NCBI GenBank assembly: GCA_905210845.1
Contig: CAJLYG010000166.1
Location: 1-7,105, forward strand
DNA from: an uncultured Prevotella sp.
GTDB lineage: Bacteria; Bacteroidota; Bacteroidia; Bacteroidales; Bacteroidaceae
Length of the DNA stretch: 7,105 nt
Reading direction: 5' to 3'
The notes beneath the pieces are model-generated. The model did no database searches. It was not told the DNA's origin and worked only from the letters and a program-made list of their open reading frames with translations. Shown piece after piece: positions 1-6,766 of the stretch. The position numbers and the translations under genes are program-made. Numbering within the stretch: position 1 is the first letter of the stretch; the number at the start of each line of letters is the position of its first letter.

Positions 1-491
1 CAGCCGTAAAGAAGCACTATGCCGGGGATGGGAACGCCGGTGAAGGTGCGACTGCAAAGACAGAGTATGCCCCGAAGCGGAAGGGCGGCAAGGCCGAGGA
101 CTACTCGGACGAAGAGCTGCGGGCACGGATCAACCGGTTGCAAATGGAAAAGCAGTACCGGGATCTTCAGGGGCAGACCAACATCCGGGCGGACGACCCC
201 AACAAGGAACTGAAAGCCGAGAAAGAGCGGCTCAAGCTCCAGAAGGACGTGAAACAGCTGCGGAAGGACGTATACAGCGGGCAGAGCTTTGTGAAGACCG
301 TAATGACGAACGCTTCCCAGCAGTTTTTGACCAAGGCCGCTTCCGGTGCTATGAGCTACGCAGCAAAACAGTTCATCACGAAGGAACTCAAGAACCCTGA
401 TCTGGCGAACGCCATTGTGAGCGGAAGCGCTGGCGGAAACCAGCAGAAGAAAGACGACGACAAGAAAGACGACGACAAGAAAGACAGTTAA
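1..491 (+). CDS. Phage structural-module protein, 5'-truncated (DUF7211-like)
   Basis: The frame is open from base 3 to the TAA at 489-491, so the start of the gene lies outside the window. About 162 residues are visible. An internal ATG at 138 is possible, but the upstream codons read as the same style of protein (lysine-, alanine- and glycine-rich, then SDEELRARINRLQMEKQYRDL), so I treat it as a longer protein cut by the window edge. The middle is a highly charged, probably helical or coiled-coil stretch. Next comes an alanine-rich segment (QQFLTKAASGAMSYAAKQF), and the tail is a lysine/aspartate repeat. The RINRLxMEKQYRDL pattern resembles small Firmicutes phage proteins that often begin with a HHGVKGMKWGVR-like motif, but that end is not visible. 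It lies 18 bases before the portal gene on the same strand, so a head-module role is likely. The exact function is unknown. Confidence 0.6.
   Translation, partial: AVKKHYAGDGNAGEGATAKTEYAPKRKGGKAEDYSDEELRARINRLQMEKQYRDLQGQTNIRADDPNKELKAEKERLKLQKDVKQLRKDVYSGQSFVKTVMTNASQQFLTKAASGAMSYAAKQFITKELKNPDLANAIVSGSAGGNQQKKDDDKKDDDKKDS
447..485 (+). repeat. Short tandem repeat encoding a KKDDD tail
   Basis: The 15-base unit AAGAAAGACGACGAC occurs twice without mismatch (447-461, 462-476), followed by a partial third copy (477-485). It encodes the lysine/aspartate C-terminal tail of the phage protein, just before its stop codon. The repeat can change length by slippage, so copy number may vary between relatives. 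Confidence 0.85.
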
Positions 492-496
492 GGTCT

Positions 497-501
497 GGAG
501 G
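497..501 (+). promoter_or_regulatory. Strong Shine-Dalgarno site for the portal gene
   Basis: GGAGG lies 8 bases before the ATG at 510 and fixes the portal start. A perfect site with good spacing is typical of Firmicutes and their phages. None of the Bacteroidota genes to the right has one, so this site also supports a different origin for the left end. Confidence 0.85.
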
Positions 502-509
502 AAATCAAA

Positions 510-911
510 ATGGCATCACAAACCTTTGGCTCCAGACTGAGACACGCCTGGAATGCGTTTTTGAACCGGGATCCCCCCGGAAGAAGCGGCGAAGGATACA
601 GCTACCGGCCTGACCGGGTAAGGCTGAACCGAAGTAATGACCGGACGATCATGACGGCCATCAACACCCGCATTGCAATGGACGCTGCGGCAATTACCAT
701 CAATCATGTAAGGCTCGATGAAAACGGACGCTACGACGAAACCGTTGATTCGGGCCTTAATTGCTGTCTGAACCTTTCCGGCAACAAGGACCAGACGGGC
801 CGGGCACTGCGATATGACATGTTCCTTTCCATGCTGGACGAGGCGTCGAATTTCCATTTCTTGTTGGCGACGAACAGTCCCATGGAGAACAGTCGAGTAG
901 TAAAGCCATAG
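510..911 (+). CDS. Phage portal protein, HK97 type, N-terminal fragment
   Basis: This is the beginning of a phage portal protein, which forms the ring through which DNA enters and leaves the capsid. Residues 1-111 (to base 842) carry the familiar pattern: an N-terminal SRLRHAWNAFLNRD segment, then SYRPDRVRLNRSNDRTI, NTRIAMDAAAITINHVRLDENGRY and SGLNCCLNLSGNKDQTGRA, ending in MFLSMLDE. In intact relatives MSMxDEG continues into a segment like VVAIVPVDTT and some 300 more residues. Here residues 112-133 (ASNFHF onward) are the antisense of the neighbouring DUF5686 gene, so only the first ~111 codons are real and the stop at 909-911 is accidental. The start is set by a good ribosome binding site at 497-501. 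The family call is firm from recognisable sequence. The gene is broken in this window. Confidence 0.85.
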   Translation: MASQTFGSRLRHAWNAFLNRDPPGRSGEGYSYRPDRVRLNRSNDRTIMTAINTRIAMDAAAITINHVRLDENGRYDETVDSGLNCCLNLSGNKDQTGRALRYDMFLSMLDEASNFHFLLATNSPMENSRVVKP

Positions 912-2851
912 CCGAATTCTGCATAAGGGCATAGGTGCTTGACACTCAAGGCGCTGACATAGAGCCGTTCTGTTTCGATGAAATGCCCTACTAAAGGTAC
1001 CCAGCTTGTTAGCAACATCGGCGTCTCGTAGGTAACATTGGCCCTGACATAGTAATTGGAGTTGTTGTACCAATAGGAACTGAGCAATTCAAATTCCCCG
1101 CTCCATTCATCATTCCATCCCCCAGGGATGTTGTTTTCCCTGAAGTTGGTGAAGTCAAGGAAGTAAGAATCCTTGTATTGATTGGTGTAGACTCCGGATC
1201 CTAATCGCATGGAGACGGTCTGCAACCGTTTCAGGTGGAGGAGGTATTGCCCGTCTAATTCCCATCTCTCATACCGGATATTGGAAGCGCGGATGTTGGC
1301 AATGCTCCTTTCATAGTCGAGCGTGATGATAGGGCCTTTCCATCCCATCGGGCGATATTCCAGTTCAAACAAGGGAGCCAAGGTACGATAGGAGATGGAT
1401 TTCCCGGATTTCTCGTAGGGCTCCCTGTTTACCGGCATACGCTTGTGCGTGATGACCCCCACTTGGAGGCTCCACTGATCCGACAGGTCGTTGTTGTTGA
1501 CGATCTTGAGATATTTATCGTCGAAGACATCCACGTTCCTCGCATCCCAGTTGGCTGTGTACGGACCTGTGTCGCGTAACTTGTCTACGACAAGGGTATT
1601 ACGGATCTTGTTCCCATTACCCCCTTCGACCAAGAGGTATCCATTTCGCTTCTTGTTGTAGTAATACATCAGAGGGAATTGGTAATAGAAATAATGCTGA
1701 TTGATTGAATATCCAGCCTTGATACGCAGGGATAGCTCCTGTTCTGCAGAGAAGTTATAGGCCATCCTGACATCAAACTTATAAGTCAGTCCCCGCAAAT
1801 GGCTATATTCCAGGTAGAGCGGGTTTAAAAGAGGGTTGATACGAAGATAGCCCTGGTTATTCGTCCCGAAAGTTCTTTTAATGCGGTTCACCAAATGGTC
1901 ACCGATGATATCCCACATAAAGGTCTTGAAGGCATCCTTTTTCTTCTCCTGTCTTGATTCGATACTGTCCTTCCTGCTCTTTTCCTCAAAATACCGGTCG
2001 TAGATCTTGTTCTCCCAAGGCAGTAGTGTATCTGGTCTGACCCGCTCGATCAGCGGGTAGTCGTTGCTATTGCTTAAGGAATCGTTGAGCAGCTGTGGCA
2101 TGAGGTAATATGCCTTATAATGGGCGGAGGTATTGTTTCCCATGAACTTAAATGTGGCATTCAGGTCGCAGTCTACTGGCAGCAGGGATTTGTATCCACC
2201 CTTATTCATGTTCATCAGCAATTCAAACCTCACCATGTCATATTCTCCTTGCAACTTGCAGGTCCTGACCCTTCCCGTCTCATAGTCAACCAGCGCGTAT
2301 CCCCGAAGGAGTTGCGTATTGTCAGTCTTCGGGCGGAACTCGACCCTTGCCGTTCCATTGAAGAGAAAAGACACCTTATATTTATAGTAGATCTTATTGT
2401 TGCGGTTGAAAGGAGACAGCATGGAGTTCTCTATCATGGTCTCGTCGTAGATCCTCGGCGTGAGGTATTTCAGCAGGGTAGGCAATGTCTTGCGCTTGTG
2501 CGGGATTGTCGTGAACCTGACGAGTGTCCTTGAGTTGGCGACATTTGGCTCATCGAAAATAACCTTGTTATAATCCTCTGTGATATATTCTCGGTTACCG
2601 CCATGGGCAACTGCGTACATGGAAGGGACAGCCAATAGGATTATATTCCGTTTGTTGATCTTAATGGTTGAACGCTGGTAGGTATAAGTGATCTGAGGTT
2701 CAAAGGCGTGTGTCGTGATATACTTCTCTTTGTAGCTAAAGACGCGTTTCAACATGAGGGTATCCGGTCGTACCCTTGCTGATATCCTACTGTTGGACAA
2801 GAGTCCGACCAACAGTAGGACAACCATGTAACGTATCTTCGCTTTCTCCAT
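731..2851 (-). CDS. DUF5686 family outer-membrane protein, 3'-truncated
   Basis: Predicted outer-membrane beta-barrel of the Bacteroidota DUF5686 family, of unknown function. Residues 1-26 form a signal peptide (KAKIRY, then the hydrophobic run MVVLLLVGLL). The usual N-terminal carboxypeptidase-regulatory-like domain appears to be absent. Residues ~30-330 are the soluble or periplasmic part, with a charged stretch near 286-310. From ~335 (GYLRINPLLNPL, then EYSHLRGLTYKFD) the sequence turns into alternating aromatic strands expected of a barrel. Family members normally end about 15 residues after the motif seen here as GYGFTTRLFSMGLFVANKKWKFD, with a final aromatic barrel strand. That strand is missing: native sequence stops at residue ~669 (base 845), and the last ~37 residues to the stop at 731 are antisense portal sequence. 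The gene runs the same way as the sigma factor upstream but has its own promoter. Confidence 0.8.
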   Translation of the reverse strand: MEKAKIRYMVVLLLVGLLSNSRISARVRPDTLMLKRVFSYKEKYITTHAFEPQITYTYQRSTIKINKRNIILLAVPSMYAVAHGGNREYITEDYNKVIFDEPNVANSRTLVRFTTIPHKRKTLPTLLKYLTPRIYDETMIENSMLSPFNRNNKIYYKYKVSFLFNGTARVEFRPKTDNTQLLRGYALVDYETGRVRTCKLQGEYDMVRFELLMNMNKGGYKSLLPVDCDLNATFKFMGNNTSAHYKAYYLMPQLLNDSLSNSNDYPLIERVRPDTLLPWENKIYDRYFEEKSRKDSIESRQEKKKDAFKTFMWDIIGDHLVNRIKRTFGTNNQGYLRINPLLNPLYLEYSHLRGLTYKFDVRMAYNFSAEQELSLRIKAGYSINQHYFYYQFPLMYYYNKKRNGYLLVEGGNGNKIRNTLVVDKLRDTGPYTANWDARNVDVFDDKYLKIVNNNDLSDQWSLQVGVITHKRMPVNREPYEKSGKSISYRTLAPLFELEYRPMGWKGPIITLDYERSIANIRASNIRYERWELDGQYLLHLKRLQTVSMRLGSGVYTNQYKDSYFLDFTNFRENNIPGGWNDEWSGEFELLSSYWYNNSNYYVRANVTYETPMLLTSWVPLVGHFIETERLYVSALSVKHLCPYAEFGYGFTTRLFSMGLFVANKKWKFDASSSMERNMSYRSARPVWSLLPERFRQQLRPESTVSS
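840..848. other. Junction between phage-like and Bacteroidota DNA
   Basis: The plus-strand portal reading makes sense up to the GAG codon at 840-842 and not beyond. The minus-strand DUF5686 reading makes sense down to the GAC codon at 847-845 and becomes the antisense of the portal after that. Both genes therefore break within the same few bases. A short stretch (about GAGGC, 840-844) could belong to either side. No transposon end, target duplication or integrase core site is visible. The simplest reading is an artificial join from assembly or cloning. A natural illegitimate recombination event cannot be excluded from sequence alone. Confidence 0.8.
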
Positions 2852-2856
2852 ATCAG

Positions 2857-2890
2857 CAAAGGTACAAAAAAAATCCCTACCTCCATCAAA
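2857..2890 (-). promoter_or_regulatory. Bacteroidota-type promoter for the DUF5686 gene
   Basis: On the minus strand TACCTTTG (2864-2857) is an exact match to the Bacteroidota -7 consensus TAnnTTTG. A TTTG at 2890-2887 could be the -33 box, but the 22-base spacer is slightly long. The -7 box ends only five bases before the ATG at 2851, so the transcript would have almost no leader. An alternative start at Met9 (2827) would give a short leader but would lose the positively charged signal-peptide n-region. Confidence 0.6.
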
Positions 2891-2904
2891 AAGGCAGGGA
2901 TTTT
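2866..2904 (-). terminator. Rho-independent terminator after the sigma-factor gene
   Basis: Read on the minus strand, AATCCCTGCC (2902-2893) pairs with GGTAGGGATT (2881-2872) in a 10-base-pair stem with one G-U pair and an 11-base loop. It is followed by a run of eight T (2873-2866, sharing the last stem bases). It lies 47 bases beyond the sigma-factor stop. Its U-tract runs directly into the -7 box of the next gene. Confidence 0.85.
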
Positions 2905-2948
2905 ATCAGGTTTGAAAAAATGTCTTTTTTTTAGACACGATCGCTGAA

Positions 2949-3821
2949 CTATCCCAAATATTTCATCAGGATCTTTGCATTGCCACTGTCGCGGAGCTTG
3001 GCGATACTTTTCTCGCGGATCTGGCGCACACGTTCGCGTGTGAGACCTAACTGGTCACCAATCTCTTCAAGTCCTTTCTCGTGGCAACCGATACCGAAGC
3101 ATTCACGGATAATAGTAATCTCCCTGTCTTTCAAGACCTTATTGAGCACGGAGTTTAATTCCTGCGCCATGCTCTCATGGTCAACCTGCCGGTCGGTCCT
3201 ACTGTCATCGCCGCTCGGCATTACATCCAACATGCAGTTATCTTCACCATCTTGGAAAGGAGCATCAATGCTGACGTGATGACCGTCAGCCATCAGACTT
3301 TGCCCAATTTTCTCCTCATCAAGATGAGTAGCGTCTGAAAGTTCCGATACGGAAGGATGCCGCTGGTTTTCCTGCTCAAACTTATTAATTTCGTGATTGA
3401 TCTTGTTCAGGGAACCAACCTGGTTCAGCGGGAGGCGCACGATACGGCTCTGCTCAGCGATGGCTTGCAGGATGCTCTGACGTATCCACCATACAGCGTA
3501 TGAGATGAACTTGAATCCTCGTGTCTCGTCAAATTTCTGGGCAGCCTTGATCAGGCCTATATTGCCCTCATCGATCAAATCGGTGAGCGTAAGTCCTTGA
3601 TGCTGATATTGCTTGGCTACAGATACGACAAACCGCAAGTTGGCTGTCACCAATTTGTCCTTAGCCCTTTCCCCTTCTTTTCCACCTTTCTTGATTTTCT
3701 GAGCTAGTTCGATTTCTTCGTCTATGGAAATTAGTGGCGCACGCCCAATCTCTACGAGATACTTGTCCAATGCCTCACTCGAACGATTGGTGATGCTTTT
3801 CTGAATCTTTAATTGTCTCAT
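2949..3821 (-). CDS. rpoD: RpoD/SigA-family RNA polymerase sigma factor
   Basis: Sigma-70 family subunit, 290 residues, that guides RNA polymerase to promoters. It has the compact Bacteroidota form without region 1.1. Region 1.2 is at ~15-50 (LDKYLVEIGR). Region 2 is at ~55-127, with the core-binding DLIDEGNIGLIKAAQKFDE and the -10-reading FKFISYAVWWIRQSILQAI. Region 3 starts at RLPLNQVGSLNKI (129-141). Region 4.2 is LEEIGDQLGLTRERVRQIRE (251-270), the helix-turn-helix that reads the upstream box. It differs from the most common Bacteroidales housekeeping RpoD by an insert near 46-56 (KGGKEGERAKD) and by ECFGIGCHEKG in region 4.1. It may therefore be a second RpoD-type paralogue, common in Prevotella-like genomes, rather than the only primary factor. 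It has its own promoter and terminator. There is no Shine-Dalgarno site, as usual for this phylum. Confidence 0.93.
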   Translation of the reverse strand: MRQLKIQKSITNRSSEALDKYLVEIGRAPLISIDEEIELAQKIKKGGKEGERAKDKLVTANLRFVVSVAKQYQHQGLTLTDLIDEGNIGLIKAAQKFDETRGFKFISYAVWWIRQSILQAIAEQSRIVRLPLNQVGSLNKINHEINKFEQENQRHPSVSELSDATHLDEEKIGQSLMADGHHVSIDAPFQDGEDNCMLDVMPSGDDSRTDRQVDHESMAQELNSVLNKVLKDREITIIRECFGIGCHEKGLEEIGDQLGLTRERVRQIREKSIAKLRDSGNAKILMKYLG

Positions 3822-3888
3822 CTTTCAACCTTAATCTTCTAACTGCTTGATTTTCAAGCTAATAACAAATATTATACCTAAAACAATG

Positions 3889-3925
3889 CAAAATTACAAA
3901 AAATACATGCACGTTGTTCTCAAAA
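3889..3925 (-). promoter_or_regulatory. Bacteroidota-type promoter for the sigma-factor gene
   Basis: On the minus strand TAATTTTG (3896-3889) matches the -7 consensus TAnnTTTG exactly. TTTTG at 3925-3921 is a possible -33 box, though the 24-base spacer is longer than usual, so the upstream element is less certain. The expected transcript would have a leader of about 60 bases before the ATG at 3821. The 139-base gap to rfbB shows no clear terminator for the sugar operon. Confidence 0.6.
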
Positions 3926-3960
3926 CGCGTTAATTTTACTTAATAAGGTAAGATTGACAA

Positions 3961-5100
3961 TTATCTATTCCCGTACATATTCTCGTAGTATTTTTGGTAG
4001 TCGCCTGAAGTAACGTTGTCCATCCAGTCCTGATGGCTGAGATACCACAGCACGGTCTTTTCGATTCCTTCCTCAAATTGCAGACTGGGTTCCCAGCCAA
4101 GTTCCCTTTGCAGTTTGCGAGAGTCAATGGCATATCGTAGGTCATGCCCTTTTCTGTCGGCAACATGGGTGATCAGCGACAGGTCTTCGTCTTCTTTTCT
4201 CCCTAATAGACGGTCGGTGGTTTTGATGAGTAGTCTGACAATGTCGATGTTCTTCCATTCGTTAAAGCCCCCGATGTTATAGGTATTGGCAATTTGTCCT
4301 TGATGGAAGATCAGGTCAATGGCGCGTGCATGGTCTTCTACATATAACCAGTCGCGTACGTTTTGTCCTTCTCCATAAACAGGCAACGGTTTATGATGAC
4401 GGATATTATTAATGAAAAGTGGAATGAGCTTTTCTGGGAATTGATAGGGACCGTAGTTGTTTGAGCAGTTGGTCACGATTGTAGGCAGTCCATATGTGTC
4501 GTGGAAGGCGCGTACGAAGTGGTCGGAAGAAGCCTTGGAAGCAGAGTAGGGGCTATGAGGCTGGTATTTGGTTTCTTCTGTAAAGAACTGAGTCCCGTAG
4601 GCATGGTGATGGGCAGAAGAGGCCTTCGTGGTAAATGGCGACTCGATACCTTCAGGATGGGTGATGTCAAGGGCACCGTACACCTCATCCGTCGAGATAT
4701 GGTAGAAGCGTTTCCCTTCATATCCCTCGGGCAAGGATTCCCAATAGAGCTTGCAAGCTTGCAGGAGGGTTAACGTTCCCATAACATTGGTATGCGCAAA
4801 GGTGAAAGGGTCTTTGATGGAACGGTCGACATGGCTTTCGGCAGCCAAGTGGATGATTCCATCTACCTGATATTCTGGCAGCAGGCGGTTGATCAGGGGA
4901 AAGTCACAGATATCACCTTTGACAAAGGTATAATTAGGTTGATCCTCAATGTCCTTGAGATTGGCAAGATTACCTGCGTAGGTCAATTTGTCCAGATTGA
5001 TGATATGGTAATCTGGATATTTGTTGACGAACAGTCTAACGACATGGGAGCCGATGAATCCTGCTCCGCCTGTGATGATAATGCTTCTTTTATAGTTCAT
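3961..5100 (-). CDS. rfbB: dTDP-glucose 4,6-dehydratase
   Basis: Converts dTDP-D-glucose to dTDP-4-dehydro-6-deoxy-D-glucose, the second step of dTDP-L-rhamnose synthesis, in the cytoplasm with bound NAD. It is an extended short-chain dehydrogenase. The Rossmann motif TGGAGFIGSH is at 10-19. HLAAESHVDRS follows at 84-94. The catalytic ISTDEVYG lies at 135-142 and YSASK at 185-189. Substrate-binding NNYGPYQFPEKLIP is at 214-227 and the RDWLYVEDHARA motif at 249-260. The loop between STDEVYG and YSASK (~143-184, histidine-rich) is longer than in E. coli but normal for Bacteroidales. I chose ATG 5100 (379 residues) because MNYKRSIIITGG is the usual family start. An in-frame ATG at 5127 would add nine residues with no family support. 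It is the last gene of the rfbC-rfbD-rfbB run, 71 bases after rfbD. Confidence 0.95.
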   Translation of the reverse strand: MNYKRSIIITGGAGFIGSHVVRLFVNKYPDYHIINLDKLTYAGNLANLKDIEDQPNYTFVKGDICDFPLINRLLPEYQVDGIIHLAAESHVDRSIKDPFTFAHTNVMGTLTLLQACKLYWESLPEGYEGKRFYHISTDEVYGALDITHPEGIESPFTTKASSAHHHAYGTQFFTEETKYQPHSPYSASKASSDHFVRAFHDTYGLPTIVTNCSNNYGPYQFPEKLIPLFINNIRHHKPLPVYGEGQNVRDWLYVEDHARAIDLIFHQGQIANTYNIGGFNEWKNIDIVRLLIKTTDRLLGRKEDEDLSLITHVADRKGHDLRYAIDSRKLQRELGWEPSLQFEEGIEKTVLWYLSHQDWMDNVTSGDYQKYYENMYGNR

Positions 5101-5171
5101 GGTTGCTTGTCTTTTAAGATGAAACATACGATATTCTTCATAGATCCTTATTTTGGCGACACTTTTACTTT

Positions 5172-6068
5172 TTATATGTTATGACATCCTGAGCAACCAC
5201 CCATGTTTTTCATGCAGGTGATGAGCGCGTCCTCCCAATAGGGAATCTGGATGCCGAAAGTCTTCTTGATCTTCGTCTTGTCGAGGACGGAATAAGCAGG
5301 GCGGGTGACGGGTGATGGAAACTCATCACTGTGGCAAGGTTGTATGTCACATTGCTGATGTCCTGCCAAGGATGCGATTTTCTTGGCAAAGTCATACCAT
5401 GAGCATACCCCTTCGTTGGAGAAATGGTAGATGCCTTCATTCCCTTCGTATTTCCTATGCTCGATGATGTCGAAGATGGCGTTAGCAAGATCACCTGCAT
5501 AAGTGGGCGTACCGCATTGGTCAAAGACTACTTTCAGTTGCGTATGGGTTGACGTGAGGTTGAGCATGGTCTTCAGGAAGTTATGCCCGAATTCAGAGTA
5601 CAGCCATGACGTCCTGATGATTAGGTGCTTGACCTCAGAGGCAATGATCTTTTGCTCACCATGTAGTTTCGTCAGTCCATAGACACCCGTAGGAGTTCCC
5701 TTTTGGTCCTCTTTGCAGGGAGTGTTGTATGCAATGCCTCCGAAGACATAGTCTGTGCTGATATGGACTAACAAGCCATCGACCTCTTTCATGGCAATGG
5801 CAAGGTGTTCCGGGGCGTCTGCGTTCAGGGTCTCTACAAGGTCGGGACAACTCTCTGCCTTGTCAACATTGGTCCATGCCGCACAATTGATGATGCATTT
5901 CACATTCTCTTCTTCTACCAATGCACGGATATCTTGCAGGTTCGTGATATCAAGATGGCGGTAGCCTTCGCAGACATCCGTGAAGATATAATGGTCGTTA
6001 CTGTTCTTGGAAACCCGTTGGATTTCATTGCCAAGTTGTCCATTGGCACCTGTCACTAATATATTCAT
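5172..6068 (-). CDS. rfbD: dTDP-4-dehydrorhamnose reductase
   Basis: Catalyses the last step of dTDP-L-rhamnose synthesis, the NAD(P)H-dependent reduction of dTDP-4-dehydro-L-rhamnose. It has 298 residues, a usual length for the family. The cofactor-binding TGANGQLG is at 6-13. NCAAWTNVDKAE lies at 61-72. The catalytic ISTDYVFG is at 103-110, and YGLTKLHGE at 130-138 carries the active-site Tyr and Lys. RTSWLYSEFGHNF follows at 152-164, with CGTPTYA at 185-191 and RPAYSVLD at 256-263. The C-terminus ends in an unusual short tail, MGGCSGCHNI, beyond the WEDAL helix where most relatives stop. The gene follows rfbC by 42 bases and precedes rfbB by 71 bases on the same strand, so all three are probably co-transcribed. 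Confidence 0.94.
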   Translation of the reverse strand: MNILVTGANGQLGNEIQRVSKNSNDHYIFTDVCEGYRHLDITNLQDIRALVEEENVKCIINCAAWTNVDKAESCPDLVETLNADAPEHLAIAMKEVDGLLVHISTDYVFGGIAYNTPCKEDQKGTPTGVYGLTKLHGEQKIIASEVKHLIIRTSWLYSEFGHNFLKTMLNLTSTHTQLKVVFDQCGTPTYAGDLANAIFDIIEHRKYEGNEGIYHFSNEGVCSWYDFAKKIASLAGHQQCDIQPCHSDEFPSPVTRPAYSVLDKTKIKKTFGIQIPYWEDALITCMKNMGGCSGCHNI

Positions 6069-6110
6069 GATATTTTATCTTATAAACTATCGTAAGGATG
6101 GATCCATTCT

Positions 6111-6686
6111 TTACAATCGATAATAGTCCTTTCCGTAATCGAAAAGGTAATCAGAGTCTTTAAGCAGAAGATGATGGGAGTCCTTTGGGGACAAGATTAC
6201 CTTCTCAGCTGGTATTTTCCAGTCGATATGTAGGGCGGGGTCATCCCAAGCAATGGCACCCTCGCTCTCGGGGCAGTAGAACTCATCGCATTTGTATTGG
6301 AACACAGCCGTTTCGCTGAGGACGGAGAATCCATGTGCAAATCCTTTCGGGATAAAAAATTGCCTTTGGTTCTCGGCTGACAATTCTACTGCCACATGTT
6401 GTCCGAATGTTGGTGATCCTTTGCGGATGTCGACAGCAACATCGAGTACCCGACCTTCTACAGCCCTGACGAGCTTGCTTTGGGAATGCCCATCTTTCTG
6501 GAAATGAAGGCCACGAAGCACTCCATACGTCGATTTGCTCTGGTTGTCTTGTACGAAGCGCACGGGTCGTACCTTCTCATCGAATTCTTGCTGGTTGTAT
6601 GACTCGTAGAAATATCCCCGTTCATCAGGGAAGATACGAGGTTCAATAATGACTACACCTTCGATGGTTGTTTTGATTACGTTCAT
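6111..6686 (-). CDS. rfbC: dTDP-4-dehydrorhamnose 3,5-epimerase
   Basis: Converts dTDP-4-dehydro-6-deoxy-D-glucose to dTDP-4-dehydro-L-rhamnose, the third step of the pathway. It is a cupin-fold enzyme of 191 residues, normal for the family. Visible motifs are PRIFPDERGYFYESY (16-30), FVQDNQSKSTYGVLRGLHFQ (44-63) with the catalytic His at 61, AVEGRVLDVAVDIRKGSPTFG (75-95), FFIPKGFAHGFSVLSE (110-125), YKCDEFY (131-137) and IAWDDPALHIDW (145-156) with the conserved Asp-Pro at 149-150. I chose ATG 6686 (MNVIKTTIEGVVIIEPR). A TTG at 6722 would lie inside the promoter -7 box. This is the first gene of the operon. RfbA, often encoded just upstream, is absent here. Confidence 0.95.
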   Translation of the reverse strand: MNVIKTTIEGVVIIEPRIFPDERGYFYESYNQQEFDEKVRPVRFVQDNQSKSTYGVLRGLHFQKDGHSQSKLVRAVEGRVLDVAVDIRKGSPTFGQHVAVELSAENQRQFFIPKGFAHGFSVLSETAVFQYKCDEFYCPESEGAIAWDDPALHIDWKIPAEKVILSPKDSHHLLLKDSDYLFDYGKDYYRL

Positions 6687-6719
6687 AATTGACGCTTTAT
6701 ATCCTGTTGATTTTAGATG

Positions 6720-6750
6720 CAAAAGTAAGAAAAATATATGAGACCATCAA
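6720..6750 (-). promoter_or_regulatory. Bacteroidota-type promoter for rfbC-rfbD-rfbB
   Basis: On the minus strand TACTTTTG (6727-6720) matches the -7 consensus TAnnTTTG exactly. ATTG ending at 6748 sits 20 bases upstream, in the right place for the -33 TTTG box. The leader to the ATG at 6686 is about 30 bases. This is the best-formed promoter in the window and indicates that transcription starts at rfbC rather than arriving from an upstream rfbA. Confidence 0.7.
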
Positions 6751-6766
6751 TTCTTTTCCTGCTTTT

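Noticed and set aside
731..911. A true antisense overlap of the portal gene and the DUF5686 gene
   Set aside because: The overlapping ends match neither family. Each protein turns into the antisense of the other at the same point, which marks a junction rather than two functional overlapping genes.
516..1073. A 185-codon minus-strand open frame
   Set aside because: It crosses the junction, lies antisense to the portal and in another frame of DUF5686, and resembles no protein family.
2120..2533. A 137-codon plus-strand open frame inside the DUF5686 gene
   Set aside because: It is antisense to a well-supported gene, has no ribosome site or promoter, and its sequence looks like a frame shadow.
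2921..2937. A TGTCT/AGACA inverted repeat just after the sigma-factor gene
   Set aside because: The stem is only five pairs and A/T-rich with a T-only loop; the strong hairpin at 2872-2902 explains termination better.
5101..5127. An upstream ATG start for rfbB
   Set aside because: The nine extra residues lie before the usual start of the Rossmann fold and have no family support.
4792..5184. A 130-codon plus-strand open frame over the start of rfbB
   Set aside because: It is antisense to the conserved N-terminus of RfbB and has no family resemblance.
6687..6722. An upstream TTG start for rfbC
   Set aside because: It would add 12 residues not seen in the family and falls inside the promoter -7 box.
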